Assembly: GCF_949628215.1 (NCBI RefSeq) | Contig: NC_134277.1 | Location: forward strand, 57,732,918-57,796,917 | Direction of reading: 5' to 3' | Length of the DNA: 64,000 nucleotides | Source of the DNA: Phalacrocorax aristotelis | Taxonomy: Eukaryota > Chordata > Aves > Suliformes > Phalacrocoracidae | Part shown: in pieces, positions 39,901-53,100 of the stretch | How the letters are laid out: every line of letters starts with the position of its first letter | Position numbering within the stretch: position 1 is the stretch's first letter | Position numbers and translations under genes: made by a program | Notes under the pieces: generated by a model | Told to the model about the DNA's origin: nothing | The model's database searches: none | What the model saw: only the letters and a program-made list of their open reading frames with translations

Positions 39901-42900
39901 GAGAGGGAGGGTGGCAGGGAGGGAAGAAGGGAAATCCTGTGTGTTTGGAGTTGTGAGATTAGGCTCAGATGGAGAATTGCTCGAGGACTTGCTGTCCCAG
40001 ATGTTGCGCGTGCCCAACCCTAGCTGCATTCCTAGAGTGCTCTGTCTCACATGCTCAGTTGCAGGTTTTTCCACTCTTCTACTTAATAATTTAACTAGGA
40101 AGATTGAGGAACTACTGACTGAATTACTGAAGGTGTAATTAAACTGGCAAGAGTTGAGGGAAGCATGTGAGCATTTTCTTAGCAAAAAAAAATCTGTTTC
40201 ACTATGAAATGAAATGTTGCAGATAAATTCAGTTACTACCTAGAACCTGCTCCCACTCAGTCTGTTAAATAGCTGATGCACCAGTGCAGTAATTGTGAAT
40301 ATGGGTAGCAACTCTTCAGCAACTCAGCTGTTTAGAAGGTGACCAATTTCTGACATTGTGACATGACAGGGAAAAAAAAGCTGTCATCTTCCACTTCTTT
40401 ATCTTCTGCAGTAGCAGTGGTTAGCTCCTGTTTAAAGGCAAGGTCATGCCCCTACATACAGCTCTGGGTAAATATTGAGCTATTGTATGCAAAAATTTAG
40501 CAGCATCTGTACTGCAAAGATTAGTATAGACAGAAAAACTGCTTCCTGGTTGCCTGGAGTTCCTCAAAGGTAGAGGTAAGGAGCTCACAATTTTGTCCCA
40601 TGTGTAGCAGAGTTCTTCAGGGTTGTGACTTTAGTTGTGGCAAAGATATAATTCGTCTTGGTACGATTAGGCCTGGTAATGAAGCAAAGGTTATTTTAGA
40701 TAGGCTTCCTTTTTGAAAGACTTTGGCTAATCTTGGCTGTCTTCCTGTAGCCTAAGAAGGCATAATCCAGCTATGGAAATCAGGTTTGACAGGATTTTAT
40801 TTAGTCTAGTAAAGGCTTGCTTTAATTCTGGGATTTAATCATTCCACAGCTGAGAGCTATGTTGTGATGAAGTTGTGATGGGTGTCTCTCATTCAAGTTA
40901 TTCCAGCTCCTATGGCACAAAACGTTAAACTAAAAAATGCATCTTTTCCTGCTTTGCCTCCTTAAATTTATGACTATATTTAACAGATGGCATTTCCCAG
41001 AGAATTACTTTTTTTTTTCCCCTATATCATATTTTGCTGTTTATCTAGTTTTGGTTGGATCTTTTTGGTTTTGCCATCTTTTTTCCTCTGGAGAGGAAGG
41101 AAGATTGTATTAATAAGGTGCTGTTGATGTGACCTTCCCTTCACAAAACATTGGGTCAGAGAAGCAGAACGAGGACCATCCCTTCTTCCACTTGCTCCAG
41201 TACAGAACTAGTGTTCTCTCTGCCAGTGTGACTGAAGCAGAGTCCAAGTAGCATTTGATATGGTGTCATAGTGTGGCTGGTCCAAGTCACAGTCCAGCTC
41301 CTAGTTTTATTTAATAGCCAAAGAAACCCCTATATTGGGCAGAACCCATGGGGAAACCTGTAGGGAGGAATGCAGAAGTCAAAAGGTGTGGAGAAGTTGA
41401 GAGAACTTAATGAAACAAAATTCTTTTGGAATTTAAAAAAATATGTCTAAGCACATTAAAATAAACAGGAACGTATCTTCATAGGCTGCTTTGAAAGTTT
41501 CACTTATATTTTCCAGTTGCCTATTTTTTTTGTTTGTTCTGACTTTTTTGAACAGTTTACGACAACTGAGTATCCAACAGATTGTTTCTGTCTAGTCCAG
41601 ATCCTTTTGGGAAAGTGGTGAAGTTAATTTATTGAGCAATTATCCTATGGCCTGAGGTGTGCCAGTAATACAGTTTGATAACGAAAAACCAAGTGTCCCC
41701 AGGGACAGTTAACAGGCAGATGAAATATGGTTTATTTTGTGATTGTGTGAGTCGATAAGGAATGGGACAGGTGACATAAGGAGAAGCTAAGCTTCCCCCT
41801 CCACCCACCCAAGGTATACAAAGACAAACATCATATTGTCTGTGCTAGCAAGGGTTCGGGGAACTTCTTTAAACAGACGATAAAGTGGAAAAGTTAAACT
41901 CACGTGAGATTCCTTAGGTCATTTCTGACCAATTGGCAGAGGCAATCTGACCCACAAAAGTCTTGAAAGCAAATACTTCCAGTGCTTCAGGCAATTGTAC
42001 AGGTTTCCCAAATAAACTATATGATTTCCTCAACTCTCTTCCAAAAGTCTCCTTCCCTGCTTCTTTTGTGATGAGTTTATGGTCTTTACCTCTCCAGCTT
42101 GAGCTAAAACAGAGGCAAGCTGCATTTACACAGGGTCCTGTACTTTGTTATATTTCAGCTAGCTATTGTACTACTGACCTTCCCCTCAAAACTAGACTAG
42201 ACTAAACTTCTTCAGTAAAATCGTGTATGAGTCTTTACTGAGCCAGCTGCCAAATACATTGCAGGTCACAAAGGCTGCCAGACATGTGAGGAAAGCAAGC
42301 ACTGGGAATAAGAACACTTGTGTTAAATCATGAAGAAAGGGTAAGCCAAAAAAGGATGCTGAATGAAATGCAGAGAATGAACACAGAGGAGCTGAAGGCA
42401 GATACCGACAGAGACCCAAGTCACTTCCCACTGAGCCAAACTCGCACCCAGCAGCCTTACTGGTGTGTGATGGTGAAAGCTGGGAAGGTTGCCTTCTACT
42501 GCCATCGAGGCTGGGATGCCAAACTGCATGCTGGCAGATTTTGCAGGAGACCTGCAGCATTTTGAGGGTGACATTTACAAGAAGCAGCAGCTCCCACTGA
42601 GAGACAAACTCGCAGAAGGGAGAGGTGTTGTTCTCCACAGAGGCACATCACACCAGCAGCACGTCTCCCACTGAGCTTTTGTCACCATGCTAATTTGAGA
42701 AAGAAAGGTGTGGTCTGTCACACCAGCCTTGCAAGTTGCTGAGCCCTTGATGAAACTGTTGCCAGCTGTAATGAGGAAAGCTTCAGAACTTTTTCCTTTT
42801 ATCCAGGTTGCAACAATCCCACAGTCACAGCTCCAGATCACATTGTGTCTCTTCTGATCTCTTGTGCTTGTCTCTAAGATGGAGAATGCTGTCTATCACA

Positions 42901-45215
42901 AAGTCTGTCAGCAGGCCTCCACCTGCTTCCTTTTCTTGCAGATGCTTATGCTAGGTTTTCAGCTTTGGTTGTCATTAGTCTCTTAGCCCAATTGTCCTTT
43001 GGGTAGAAAAAGCTAATAATAAATGTATGTGATTTTGCAAGTTATACTGCTTGATGCCAGCTTTTGTCTCCATCTCTCGCAGTATCTCCTCAGTGCTGCT
43101 TTTGCATTCTGCAGACCATGGAGTAAGATGTGGTGTGGATGAGTACCTCAGATACAAGAGAAGTCCCTTAACTAGCCCCTACAGGCTTCTAGTGGTTCTA
43201 GTGACCTGTTAGAAATCAAACAGGAAAGCATGTTTAGATCAGCGGGTACTTTTAACCTGAAGCTACAAACTAAGAGTTTGGGGATACTGTCTCCTTCCCC
43301 CAGGGTAAAAAAGAAACAGAAACAGATCCCACAGCCCATGTGACTTTCACATTTACTAGAAACCAGTTGCTGAGGATGAAGATAATAACATCCACTTTAA
43401 AATTATTCTCTCCTTGAATGGGGAGGGAAAGCAGACTCTTTTAATTTGATTTCAAATATCCAGGGTGGACTTTCTGCTGTGTCCGTTTTGTGGGTGCTTC
43501 AAAAATGTGCATTTAAACACAAACTTTATTTTCCTAGCAGGAATAATACAAAAGAAAACATATGCCTCTTCTCCCTCTCCCTCTCCTCTTACCCTGCTCA
43601 ATGGAGATGTATGATGAGTGAGAATACAGAACATATCCCTTCATCTCTGCTGCCCCCATTCTTGCAGTAATATTTTTAAGTCTTAGGTCTCCACTGAGGT
43701 TTCATTCTATTTTTAAAAAATGGAGAAAAGGAAAAACAAAATGTAGCTTCCAGCCAGGCCTCTTTCAATACACCAAGGTAGATCTCTTATCTCTTATCCA
43801 GATTCAGTGAACTTTTCCCACAGGTGCCAGCATCAGGAAAACTCAGAAATACAAAATCAAAACAACTGAGCCAGTTACTTGTACAGCTTGCATGAAAAAT
43901 TGACCTTCTTGGGAAAAGGGATGAAGGGGTTGGCAGGGAAAAGCTGGAGACAAAAAAGGAAAAAGACATCCTTGCTCTTAGAAAATTTTGTTGTCAGATT
44001 TTCAGATGTGCAAAGACATAGAAATAATGTGGTCATCTGAATCTCTGGTTTAATAATTTATTGTGCTGTGTTTTGCATTGGGAAAGCAAAAATTTTTCTA
44101 GGAGGAAAAATGGAATAATGTGTGTATCTGCTAATTATGGGATTTAGACAAGGTCTTCTGTACTGCCGTTTCCCAGGGAAGTATACAGTGGTAGCGCAGG
44201 CTTATCCCTCAGTCTTGGTAACAGTCCTCAACTTGGGTTTGAGGCAGTGCCTCGAGGGGTGAGAAGCAAGTTCATCTTCAAGGCCATGCAGGCAGTAGCC
44301 TCTGCACTGAGGCAGCCAACAGAAGCACTAGTTAGCATAATTTGGGTTATAACAGCCGACCTGCTTGGAAATAAACAGAGACCATTGCTGCTTTGCAGCT
44401 TACCCCCTTCAAGTGATTGACTTGTTGCTGAAGTGGCTGGATGCATTCGTGGTAACTTCCAAGGGAGGCAAACAGATCCATGGCATCGTGTGTGCTACCA
44501 CAATGGAGGGAAATCCCATTCTGAACTTGGGAAGCTCTGGGTGTCCATCAAGAGGACTGTCTTGTGTTTGCTTATAGAACTGCCAAAGCATTAAGATTTA
44601 TCCAAGAAGTGACCTGCTTATCAAGAATGCTGCACAGGAAGGGGCCAGGTTAAGCCAAAATGGTGAAATACCAGATTTGAATTCCTACAGAATTTCTACA
44701 ACTGCTCAAAAATTGTGTGGGGCAGTCTAGATGGGAAATCCACAGGTCTTAGCTTTTTTCAAAGGGATTTTTGTAGTGAAACTTCAAACTCAAACCACCC
44801 CAAATTAATTAACTATAGGTATATATTAAAGTTTTGAAGATGATGCATTTACTTGTATTGAGGCTAAACAGAGTGGCTTCCCCGGACATCTATAATTTCA
44901 GATTCCTATAACAGCATTATTTGAAATAAAAGCCCAGATGATTCGTGAGACTCAGAAGCATTCACTGTTGCCTGAAGACAGTGTTGTAAAAGGGTGCAAG
45001 CAGCAGGGCATTATTAAGTGTGGCTCTAGTGAAAAGGCCTGAATTGACACCTGTTACGTGCTTCTGGGTTTGCACATTTTTGCAGGGTGCTCCTGATTTT
45101 TATCTTGGTCTTGCATTGTTTTAAAGGATTGGCCTAGAATGGCAGTGAAGTCAACCCAAGTGGTTAGTCCATATTCAGCTGCGAGAGACAGGGAGAGCTG
45201 CTGACATAGGGCTTT
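36901..45215. other. Gene-free stretch
   Basis: No gene is recognised. Open frames of up to about 148 codons (for example minus 42192-42638) have no splice logic, no domain and no codon bias. AT-rich segments such as 39120-39310 contain clustered TAATTA motifs, but nothing defines a feature. Confidence 0.55.
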
Positions 45216-45597
45216 GCATTAGGGGTTGTTCAGCCTGGAGAAGAGAAGGGTCTGGGTAGACCTTATTGGGGCCTTTCAATATATAAAGGAGGCTTATAAG
45301 AAAGACATAGAGACTTTGTACCAAAGCCTATAGTGACATGACAAAGGGCAGTGATTTTAAACTGAAGGAGGGTAGATTTAGATTGGACATAAGGAAGACA
45401 TTTTTTACACTGAGGGTGGTGAGACACTGGAACATGTTGCCCAGAGCAGCTGTGGATGCCCCATCCCTGGACGTGTTCAAGGTCAGGTTGGTTGGGGTTT
45501 CAGCAACCTGATCTAGTGAAAGATGACCCTGCCCGCAGCAGGAGGGTTGGACTCTTCAAACGTCCCTTCCAACCCAAACCATTCTGTGATTCTTAGA
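45216..45597 (+). mobile_element. CR1 LINE 3' fragment, old copy
   Basis: This sense-orientation CR1 fragment holds the end of ORF2 and the 3' UTR. Recognisable parts are GGGTTGTTCAGCCTGGAGAAG, TTTACACTGAGGGTGGTGAGAC, the ATGTTGCCCAGAG segment, CTGCCCGCAGCAGG and a final CCATTCTGTGATTCTTA. It is diverged, carries frame breaks and is not functional. Its 3' sequence differs from that of the 7394 and 49250 copies, so it belongs to another CR1 subfamily. Confidence 0.88.
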
Positions 45598-47340
45598 TTT
45601 TTTTCCGTCTCCCATAGAGACCCAGGGGCGTTGTCCTGTGCAGATGAATAACAGAACTTGTGAAAATGTGCATGCTTACTGGAAATAACAGGAAGTCATC
45701 TTTGGAAGGACCTGTTCTCTGATCCCCAGGCGCTATTTTGCACAAGCTCCTTAATGCTAAAGGAAATGTAAATTTGGTGGGTTGCAGCTGCCTAAGGACT
45801 CCTCCAGCTGAGGGGAATCCTTATATAGTGTATGCTACAGCAGCTGTAGTGACTCCCATGCCAGCGCTGTGCCAGGTTGCTGGATGGCATATGTTCCAAA
45901 GAGACTGAAAAAACTCAGAAAAAACGAGCAGTGAGACTGGGAGAGACGCTGTTACGTTCTCCAGGCTTGGTGTGTGGATCTAGGGCGGTGCTGTGCACCT
46001 GAACAGTCCTGGCTTTGATGTGATGCTCTCTGGGAGTCCCCAGCCTTCAGCTCTCTAGCAGTGCATGTGAGGGGACCGCTGGCATGTCAGCTGGCTTTTC
46101 TGGAGGAGGCTACAGCTCCTGCAGCACCCGACACAGGACAAATGCCCCCAGCTCCTACCTGGAGCTTGGGGCCACCCTGCTGGGTGGTGGCCAGGCCAAC
46201 AGGGACTGCATCAACATCAAGCACTGGTTTGCACAGTGCATGAAAGAAATGGAAATTATTGCTGTTTGGAAAACTGTCCTGCAGAAAACAATTTACCCAA
46301 TCATTCTTAATATCACCGTCTCGGAAGCCAGTCTTTGCTGGAATGAAGAGAGAGGCATTCATTTAATAAATTATGAGGAGCAGCCTGACTCAATGCACAG
46401 CTTCTTAATAGTACTTGGCAGTGCTACTGGTTGTGATGATATCCTTAATGCATTTGCTCCTGAATAAGTAATAGATTTTCCCAATGCAATTGCACATTCT
46501 GCTCAACTCATTTTTCTTGAATATTCAGGTGTTGGCTTTCAGATAGTAGGGTTATTTCATTGAAATGACCAATCTTGTAGCCTAGATTTCTTTTTGGTTT
46601 CTATTCATTACCATGGCATTATTTGTTTGCAAGAGGAAAATGTAGTCCCAGATCCTGAGAAGCGTTTGCATAATGTTAAGAGCAAGTAAAGTCATATTGG
46701 TCCTTACAGATATTTGTGTATGTTTAAGGGCTATGCTGGATCCTTGCACATTAGGCTCGCTAATTTAAGAGGGACCTTTTTTGATTCCTGTAATTGTTTT
46801 TTTTTTTTTATGTGGAGCCAGTTCTGCTTGACTGTGTATTATAGAGGAAATTTCAGTCCTTGTACAAATTAGGATTGCAGCATATGTTTTCTTTTGTTCA
46901 CTGTAAGCAACTAGCTCCACTTGAGCACAAGTCAGGATTCTGCTCCCTGAGTAAGCTTCACCCCAGTAGCTAGCCAGAGGAGGAATCAGCGTTGCATCTT
47001 CTCCTTGTAGCCAACAGGTTGTTACCTAGTGCATTCACCTATATAGGAGACCTCAGTTCAAAACCTTCCTCTGTCTAAAAAACTTGACCTGTATCTCCCA
47101 AAGCCCAAGACACTGCACTAATTCCTGGAGCCTTTCAGGGGAACATCCTAAGTCACTGAGCTAGAGGAAGTGAAGGTGTCCTCTATACGCTTCCTTGGCA
47201 GTGCAGGGGGATTAGTGCATGGAGAGCACACCCCATGGTTTGAGCCTGGCAGATGAAATAATCAGAGTAACAGTATTTTGTGGCTCGTGATGGGGCCTAG
47301 ATGTGTACTAGATACCTAGTGACTCAGCGCTGTGGGATTT
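45598..47340. other. Gene-free stretch with an old-repeat trace
   Basis: A plus-strand open frame at 46084-46467 (127 codons) is the longest here, but it has no recognised domain and no splice context. At about 47015-47110 the sequence (CCTAGTGCATTCACC, then GAGACCTCAGTTCAAA) resembles an ancient tRNA-derived repeat widespread in turtles and crocodilians. It is too decayed to delimit. Confidence 0.45.
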
Positions 47341-47384
47341 CAGACACTGGTGCAACCACTTGAGCAGCGGTGTTACACGAAGAC

Positions 47385-47582
47385 ATCTGAGCGGGTGACA
47401 GAGCAGTGGAACAGGCTGCCCAGAGAGGTTGTAGTGTCTCCTTCCCTGGAGACATTCAAAACCTGCCTGGACACGTTCCTGTGCCCCCTGCTCTAGGTGT
47501 CCCTGCTCAAGCAGGGGGGTTGGACGAGATGATCTCCAGAGGTCCTTTCCAACCCCTATCATTCTGGGATTCTGGGATTCTG
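47385..47582 (+). mobile_element. CR1 LINE 3' fragment
   Basis: This short sense-orientation CR1 3' end reads GTGACAGAGCAGTGGAACAGG, CTGCCCAGAGAGGTTGTAG, then GATGATCTCCAGAGGTCC, and ends in three ATTCTGGGATTCTGGG-type octamers. It differs in its 3' UTR from the copies at 7394 and 49250, so it is a separate subfamily. It is truncated and inactive. The left boundary may extend to about 47335. Confidence 0.9.
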
Positions 47583-49249
47583 AGCCATTGAAGAATACAT
47601 TAACTTGGTCGTGGAAGTAGCCTAGATATGTTATTATGGCATTTTACTCTGATTCTCTTTGGCCTTTTAGAGAAGCATATATTGGCCTGGGAGTCCCATA
47701 CTTTGCTATGCATCTTCCATCTCCAAGCTTACCTTACTCAGAGATAGCTATTATGAATTAGTATATGGCATTGCTGTAGCGTACCATTATGCACCTGCAG
47801 GGTTAGTTGTCACTTCAGAGGTGGCTTCAAGAATGTCAGTGACATCTCAGCATTGTATCTAAGCATCCAAAGCCCCTTGGAAAGCCAATTTTCCTGCTTC
47901 TAAACACCTTTCATTCATTCTTTCAATATGCAGGAGAGCTCTTCAAGTGAGAAGTATAGTTATTTGCACTGTACAAGCAAGAAGTTTAGTGATTGCCAAA
48001 GTCAGCTTTAAGAATCAGGGAAGTTTTGGTCCCATGTGTAAAACCGCAGACAAAACTACTGCCTTTGATTCTGTGCTCTTGTATTGCTCTTTTATGTTGG
48101 AGCTGACTGATGCCTACAAGGAAATGCGTTCAGCTAAGTCGGGCTCTGAGAGCTAGCAAGGAAGATGCTTGCATTCTGTATAAATGTGCATCCCGTTTGC
48201 CTACTGATGAATTATTTAAATCTCTGCTATTTATGGAAGATGTCAGCATGCTTTGTTCTGCTGTTTTGTCAGGAGAAGCAAAGGAATCTGAGTGAAGTGA
48301 CCATCTAAGTGTTAAAATTTATTATTAATAGTCACACTGCACTCGGTTACATTTTGCTCAGTATTTGGCAGCACTCAGAGATATTACCTGTTACTATAAA
48401 TAAAACACATGCTGCCAGGATAACTGTTCTTCATTTGTCTGACAAAATGAGCCATTTTTTTTATTTTACTTTTAAAATCTGTATTATTAAGGCTTGTGTG
48501 TGTATTTGGGCTCTCAGCACAGACAGCTTTTACTCTAGTCTGATGTTGCTGTTCCTCCATGTGGTGTTTGTACTCAGAGATGGATTTCACATAGTAATGC
48601 TGAAAGCTCCCACGCACCATAGAGAAATGCGGACTGGGCTGCTACCGAGCTGGCAGGCAGACCTGGTGCTGCTCAGGAGCTAGCGAGCAGAGGAGGTTTA
48701 GGAAATGGTTGGTGTGTTACTTCAGTGACTCCCGGTCTCCAGTGCTCTGAATCACAACCTCTCTCCAAGTCCCAAAGCCACCATCTGTGACAGGCTGGCT
48801 TAGGGTTGACACAGAGCCTTACCTTTAAAGCACTCTTGCTGCCATGCAGCCACGCAACCATGGAGAGGAACAGGTGTGGCCAAAAAAACATTCAGGTGAG
48901 GGGAAAAAAAATAAAAAGAGATTTCTGAGTGCATTACTGGCAGCACAAGGGTGTATGCAGGAAAACATGGTAGGGGAGAGGATGAAACTACTTTTTTTTC
49001 GTGGTGGCAGCCTGCATTAAGCCAGTTTAAAGTGGTTATGAAAGTGACCCACTGAGAGATGAGATAGTTGTCTTTTATGTTGTCCCCATGTAGCTTAGAA
49101 GTGGTCCTGTAGATGAAAGTATTCTTAAATGTTTGCCTTTTTATTAATAAAACCATATATGTTTCATATCAATAATTCTTAAGCAATTATGCTTCAACAT
49201 CAATAATTCATCTGGAAATATTTCACAGAGGGAAGAATGCCTATCCTAT
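47583..49249. other. Gene-free stretch
   Basis: I see nothing beyond short chance open frames. The minus strand at 48800-49156 and the plus strand at 48309-48683 are open for about 120 codons each, without codon bias or splice signals. Confidence 0.5.
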
Positions 49250-50157
49250 ATATAGAATCACAGAATCATAGAATCGTAGAATCATTAAGGTTGGAAAAGA
49301 CCCTTAAGATCATCGAGTCCAAACACTAACCTATGACTGCCAAGTCCACCACTAAACCATATCCTCAAGCACCACGTCTACCCTTCTTTTAAATACCTCC
49401 AGGGATGGAGACTCAACCACCTCTCTGGGCAGCCTGTTCCAATGTCTGACAACCCTTTCGGTGAAGAAGTTTTTCCTAATGTCCAACCTAAACTTCCTCT
49501 GGCACAGCTTGAGGCCATTTCCTCTCATCCTATCGCTTGTTACTAGGGGGAAGAGACCGACCCCTGCCTCACTACAGCCTCCTTTCAGGTAGTTGTAGAG
49601 AGCGATAAGGTCTCTCCTCAGCCTCCTTTTCTCCAGACTAAACAACCCCAGTCCCCTCAGCTGCTCCTCAGAAGACTTGTTCTCTAGACCCTTCACCAGC
49701 ATCATTGCCCTTCCCTGGACATGCTCCAGCACCTCAATGTCCTTCTTGTAGTGAGGGGCCCAAAACCCAACACAGTACTCGAGATGAGGCCTCAGCAGTG
49801 CCGAGTACAGTGGCATGATCACCTCCCTGCTCCTGCTGGCCACGCTATTCCTGATACAAGCCAGGATGCTGTTGGCCTTCTTGGCCACCTGAGCACACTG
49901 CCGGCTCATGTTCAGGTGGCCGTCAACCAACACCCCCAGGTCCTTTTCCTCCAGGCAGCTCTCCAGCTACTCCTCCCCAAGCCTGTAGTGTTGCATGGGT
50001 TTGTTGTGACCCAAGTGCAGGACCCGGCACTTGGCCTTGTTGAATCTCATACCATTGGCTCCGGCCCATCGATCCAGCCTGTCCAGGTCCCTCTGTAGGG
50101 CCTTCCTGCCCTCCAGCATATCGACACTTCCACCCAGCTTGGTGTCATCTGCAAAAA
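49250..50157 (-). mobile_element. CR1 LINE, 5'-truncated, about 900 bp, antisense
   Basis: This is a minus-strand copy of the same CR1 subfamily as 7394-8374. From its 3' end (49250, repeated TAGAATCATAGAATCG octamers) it runs through the 3' UTR to the reverse transcriptase C-terminal region (the DDTKLGG motif near 50140). ORF2 is open for 193 codons (49352-49933) and again upstream, split only by an in-frame TAG at about 49968-49970. That TAG is at the same codon as in the 7394 copy. The 4-base loss of the other copy is absent here. It is truncated just before the catalytic FADD motif and flanked by ATATAGCTAT. It is inactive. Confidence 0.95.
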
Positions 50158-53100
50158 TATAGCTATTGATATCTGTATATCCATATATATCACTTAATGT
50201 GTGCAATAATTATCAAGTAGTCTTGCCAAAGGATTAGAAAGTGTTTTGCAAAGATTAATCAGTTAGTTTCTGGGAGTATTCAGTATCTCAGTTTTACAGA
50301 GAGGTCAACTAAGCCTGCGTAGAGGGTGGTTAAGAGTCTCACCCAAAAGCAACTGAGTGGAAGAAAATTCTTCCACTAACTTCCCTGGACTTTCCTGAGG
50401 CCAAATAAGTCAGTCGCAGAACAGAGGACTGACTGAATTGCTAGATTTCCTATTTCTGTTTTCTAGCGCCTAAGCACATCCCTTCTGTGAGTGCCATTTG
50501 TAGAATGATGGTGTTACAGTGACTATTACTTCTGATGAAGGTCATCTTAGCTACCTGAAATAAGCCCTTTTTTGTTTGTTTTTTTTCAGAATGCACATAA
50601 CAATAACTTTTCCCTGGGATAAAATTCAGTCTGAGGATGGCTACAACAACCTTAAATTAGCATAGCCATTTCTTCTGAAGTTAAAGAATGCCAAAAAAGC
50701 ACTTTTGTGGTTTTGCATTATGTGCTTAGCACTTCTCTCAAATAACATAAAGCAGCTTTGAAAATGTAATTGATAGCATGAACTCAGCTTTTCTAGTATT
50801 GAAATAATACAGTGTGCAAGGGATTCAAGGGGGAATATTTCCTGCTGGGAAAACACCCCTGACACAAGGCAAAGGTGCCCATGGACCTCAGTGTAGCACT
50901 CACTGGGCAGCATTAAGGAACCCCTGCAGCACGTTGCAACAGCCTCTGTTAAGACTTTCAGTCCTAGTTGTGGTATTTGCTGTGTTGGGAAGGCTGTTTG
51001 TGAGCAGTTCTTAGGCCAATAGTGTACTGACGTTACTGGCTTCCACACTTGCATCTGAAGATGGTGGGCACAGGCGTTAGGATTGCAATATGTGACCAAG
51101 GGAGAGAGCTATCACAGCGGTGGTCAGGATCACAACAATGCAAAGCTGCTGGAGTGTAACACATACCTTAGTGTACTATATTGTGCAACTGCATAAGAAC
51201 TCACCTCAGCAACCATGTAAGCATCTTCACAGTCTGAGAAACACTTTTTACCTTCAGTTCTTACATAAATGGTATCTTACCTCTTTTATGGGACCCCCCT
51301 CCTCTTAACCTAGGAAAGTGAACTTGCTTACAAAATAAATAAATAACTTAAAACCAAAGAGCAGAACAATGTGGGAAGTGGGAAGTTACACTCACTTATG
51401 CACACCAAACTATTGCTCTGCGACAGTGAGACAAGGAACTGGAAGACCAGGCTGTTCAGCTTTTTTCCTGACTCCTCCAATGACAATTTCTGTGACCTTT
51501 AGGGACCTCCTATTATTTCCAAACCTCCGTGACTGAAGTTAGGTCCAACAGGAGCTGAGTCAGGGCTTACTGATATGAAAGAAACAGTTCTCATGTTTCA
51601 GTGGGTGGTAGAGCAGATCCTGGGTGAGTAGTCAGATTTTTTTAACATTATTTCTGAAGTGCAAGCTGAAGACAGAAAAGAGGACACTCATTTTTGTGCC
51701 AACCTGCAGATGCAGGCACTTAACTTCCATTAGCTAAATCCAGAAAAAAAAATATTTGAGATTTCATATACCTTTTAGTAAAATAGAGAGAAAAATTATC
51801 CAAAGTACTGGGGGATATATGGAATTTAATCATGTGAATCCAGAACGCCACTTGCTTGTATGTTTGATCTCATGGAAACTGGTATTGTCTCGTATCTTCA
51901 GGGGACTTGCTTCTGATTTATTCTGGCAGAATATAAAGAGCAGAATCATCAGAGTATATGAAAGGTCCTAATTTGGGGGTTTGGCTTACTCAGTGTGAAT
52001 AAGGGGGCAGGATGTGACATCTGGTAATTGATAACTTAATTTGCACTGGATCATTTCTCAGTGTTATGGCAGTTTTAAAATGCATATACCATATATTCAT
52101 AGCTACCCTCAACTGCAAGTTTTAATGGAACGGGAATGACCCTCACAGCTGCTTTTGTAAAACAGTTGAGAGTCCCTGAAATGGAAATATTAGGAAAGGT
52201 TTTTTAACAGTGACAAGAAATAACTGGTGCCAAAGAGATGCTTCTGGGTGTCTTAGTGTTGTTTTGCATATCCAGTGCAGTGTGGTCACCTCACATGTTG
52301 GCCAGATTTGCAAGCAAACTGAATATATGGAGAAATTAAATAAAGACATAGCCTTCATCTTCCTATCTGTCAGCAAAGCCTGGGGATACAGTTTCAGTAA
52401 CAAAGTAGAATGATGAAAACTTTAATAAGAAAGCATTGGCAGTGGGGGAAAAAAACAGAACAAAACATTTGACAGACCTGTAGCAAAATAAGCTTATAGT
52501 TTAGGAGAAGTGAACGAATGTTATTTGGAATGGAGGATGGTGTGGTAAGTGGAGAGAGGGAGTGGGGCAGGGAGGGTGAAGGGGCACATATACTCTGGTT
52601 GCCCAGAGTTGTATCCTTCTGGTGCTCCTTCCCTCCTTGTCACTGATCCGCCTGAACAGAGAGAAGTGAAAATGAAGTTTTCCAGCCCTTTTCACACACG
52701 GGATACACTTTTTTTGTGCTGTGCTTGGGATAATAGGTGTTGAAGAGTCTGTTAACAACAGAAATCTGTGCACCTGATTACTTCTGCACTGCACTAAGTG
52801 TTTGCCCACAGTGTCAGTGCCCCCTGACCTGTTTTCTAATGAAAACTCACGCTCTTTACACGTGTTTTTGTGAGCCTCTTCCCCCACCAGTCCTCTTCTC
52901 CTGAAATTCTCTCATTCATATAAAACAAGAGCTCAGGAAGCACAGTGACACCAAGCACATTAAGTACTGACATGCTGTAGCTCTCCGGAGAGCACAGATG
53001 GGGGCTTCAGCTGCAGCAGGTGTCACAAAGACAGATCCCAACTCAGCCAGAGAATTATTGTGCATCATCTGTATGGGCCTATTGTTTAGATGTGTCCAGC

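Noticed and set aside
42192-42638. 148-codon minus-strand open frame
   Set aside because: It overlaps an 81-codon plus frame, has no domain, signal peptide or codon bias, and its length is within chance for a 64-kb window.
49352-50206. Open frames of 193, 125 and 79 codons
   Set aside because: CR1 ORF2 fragments and the antisense frame of the same element, not host genes.
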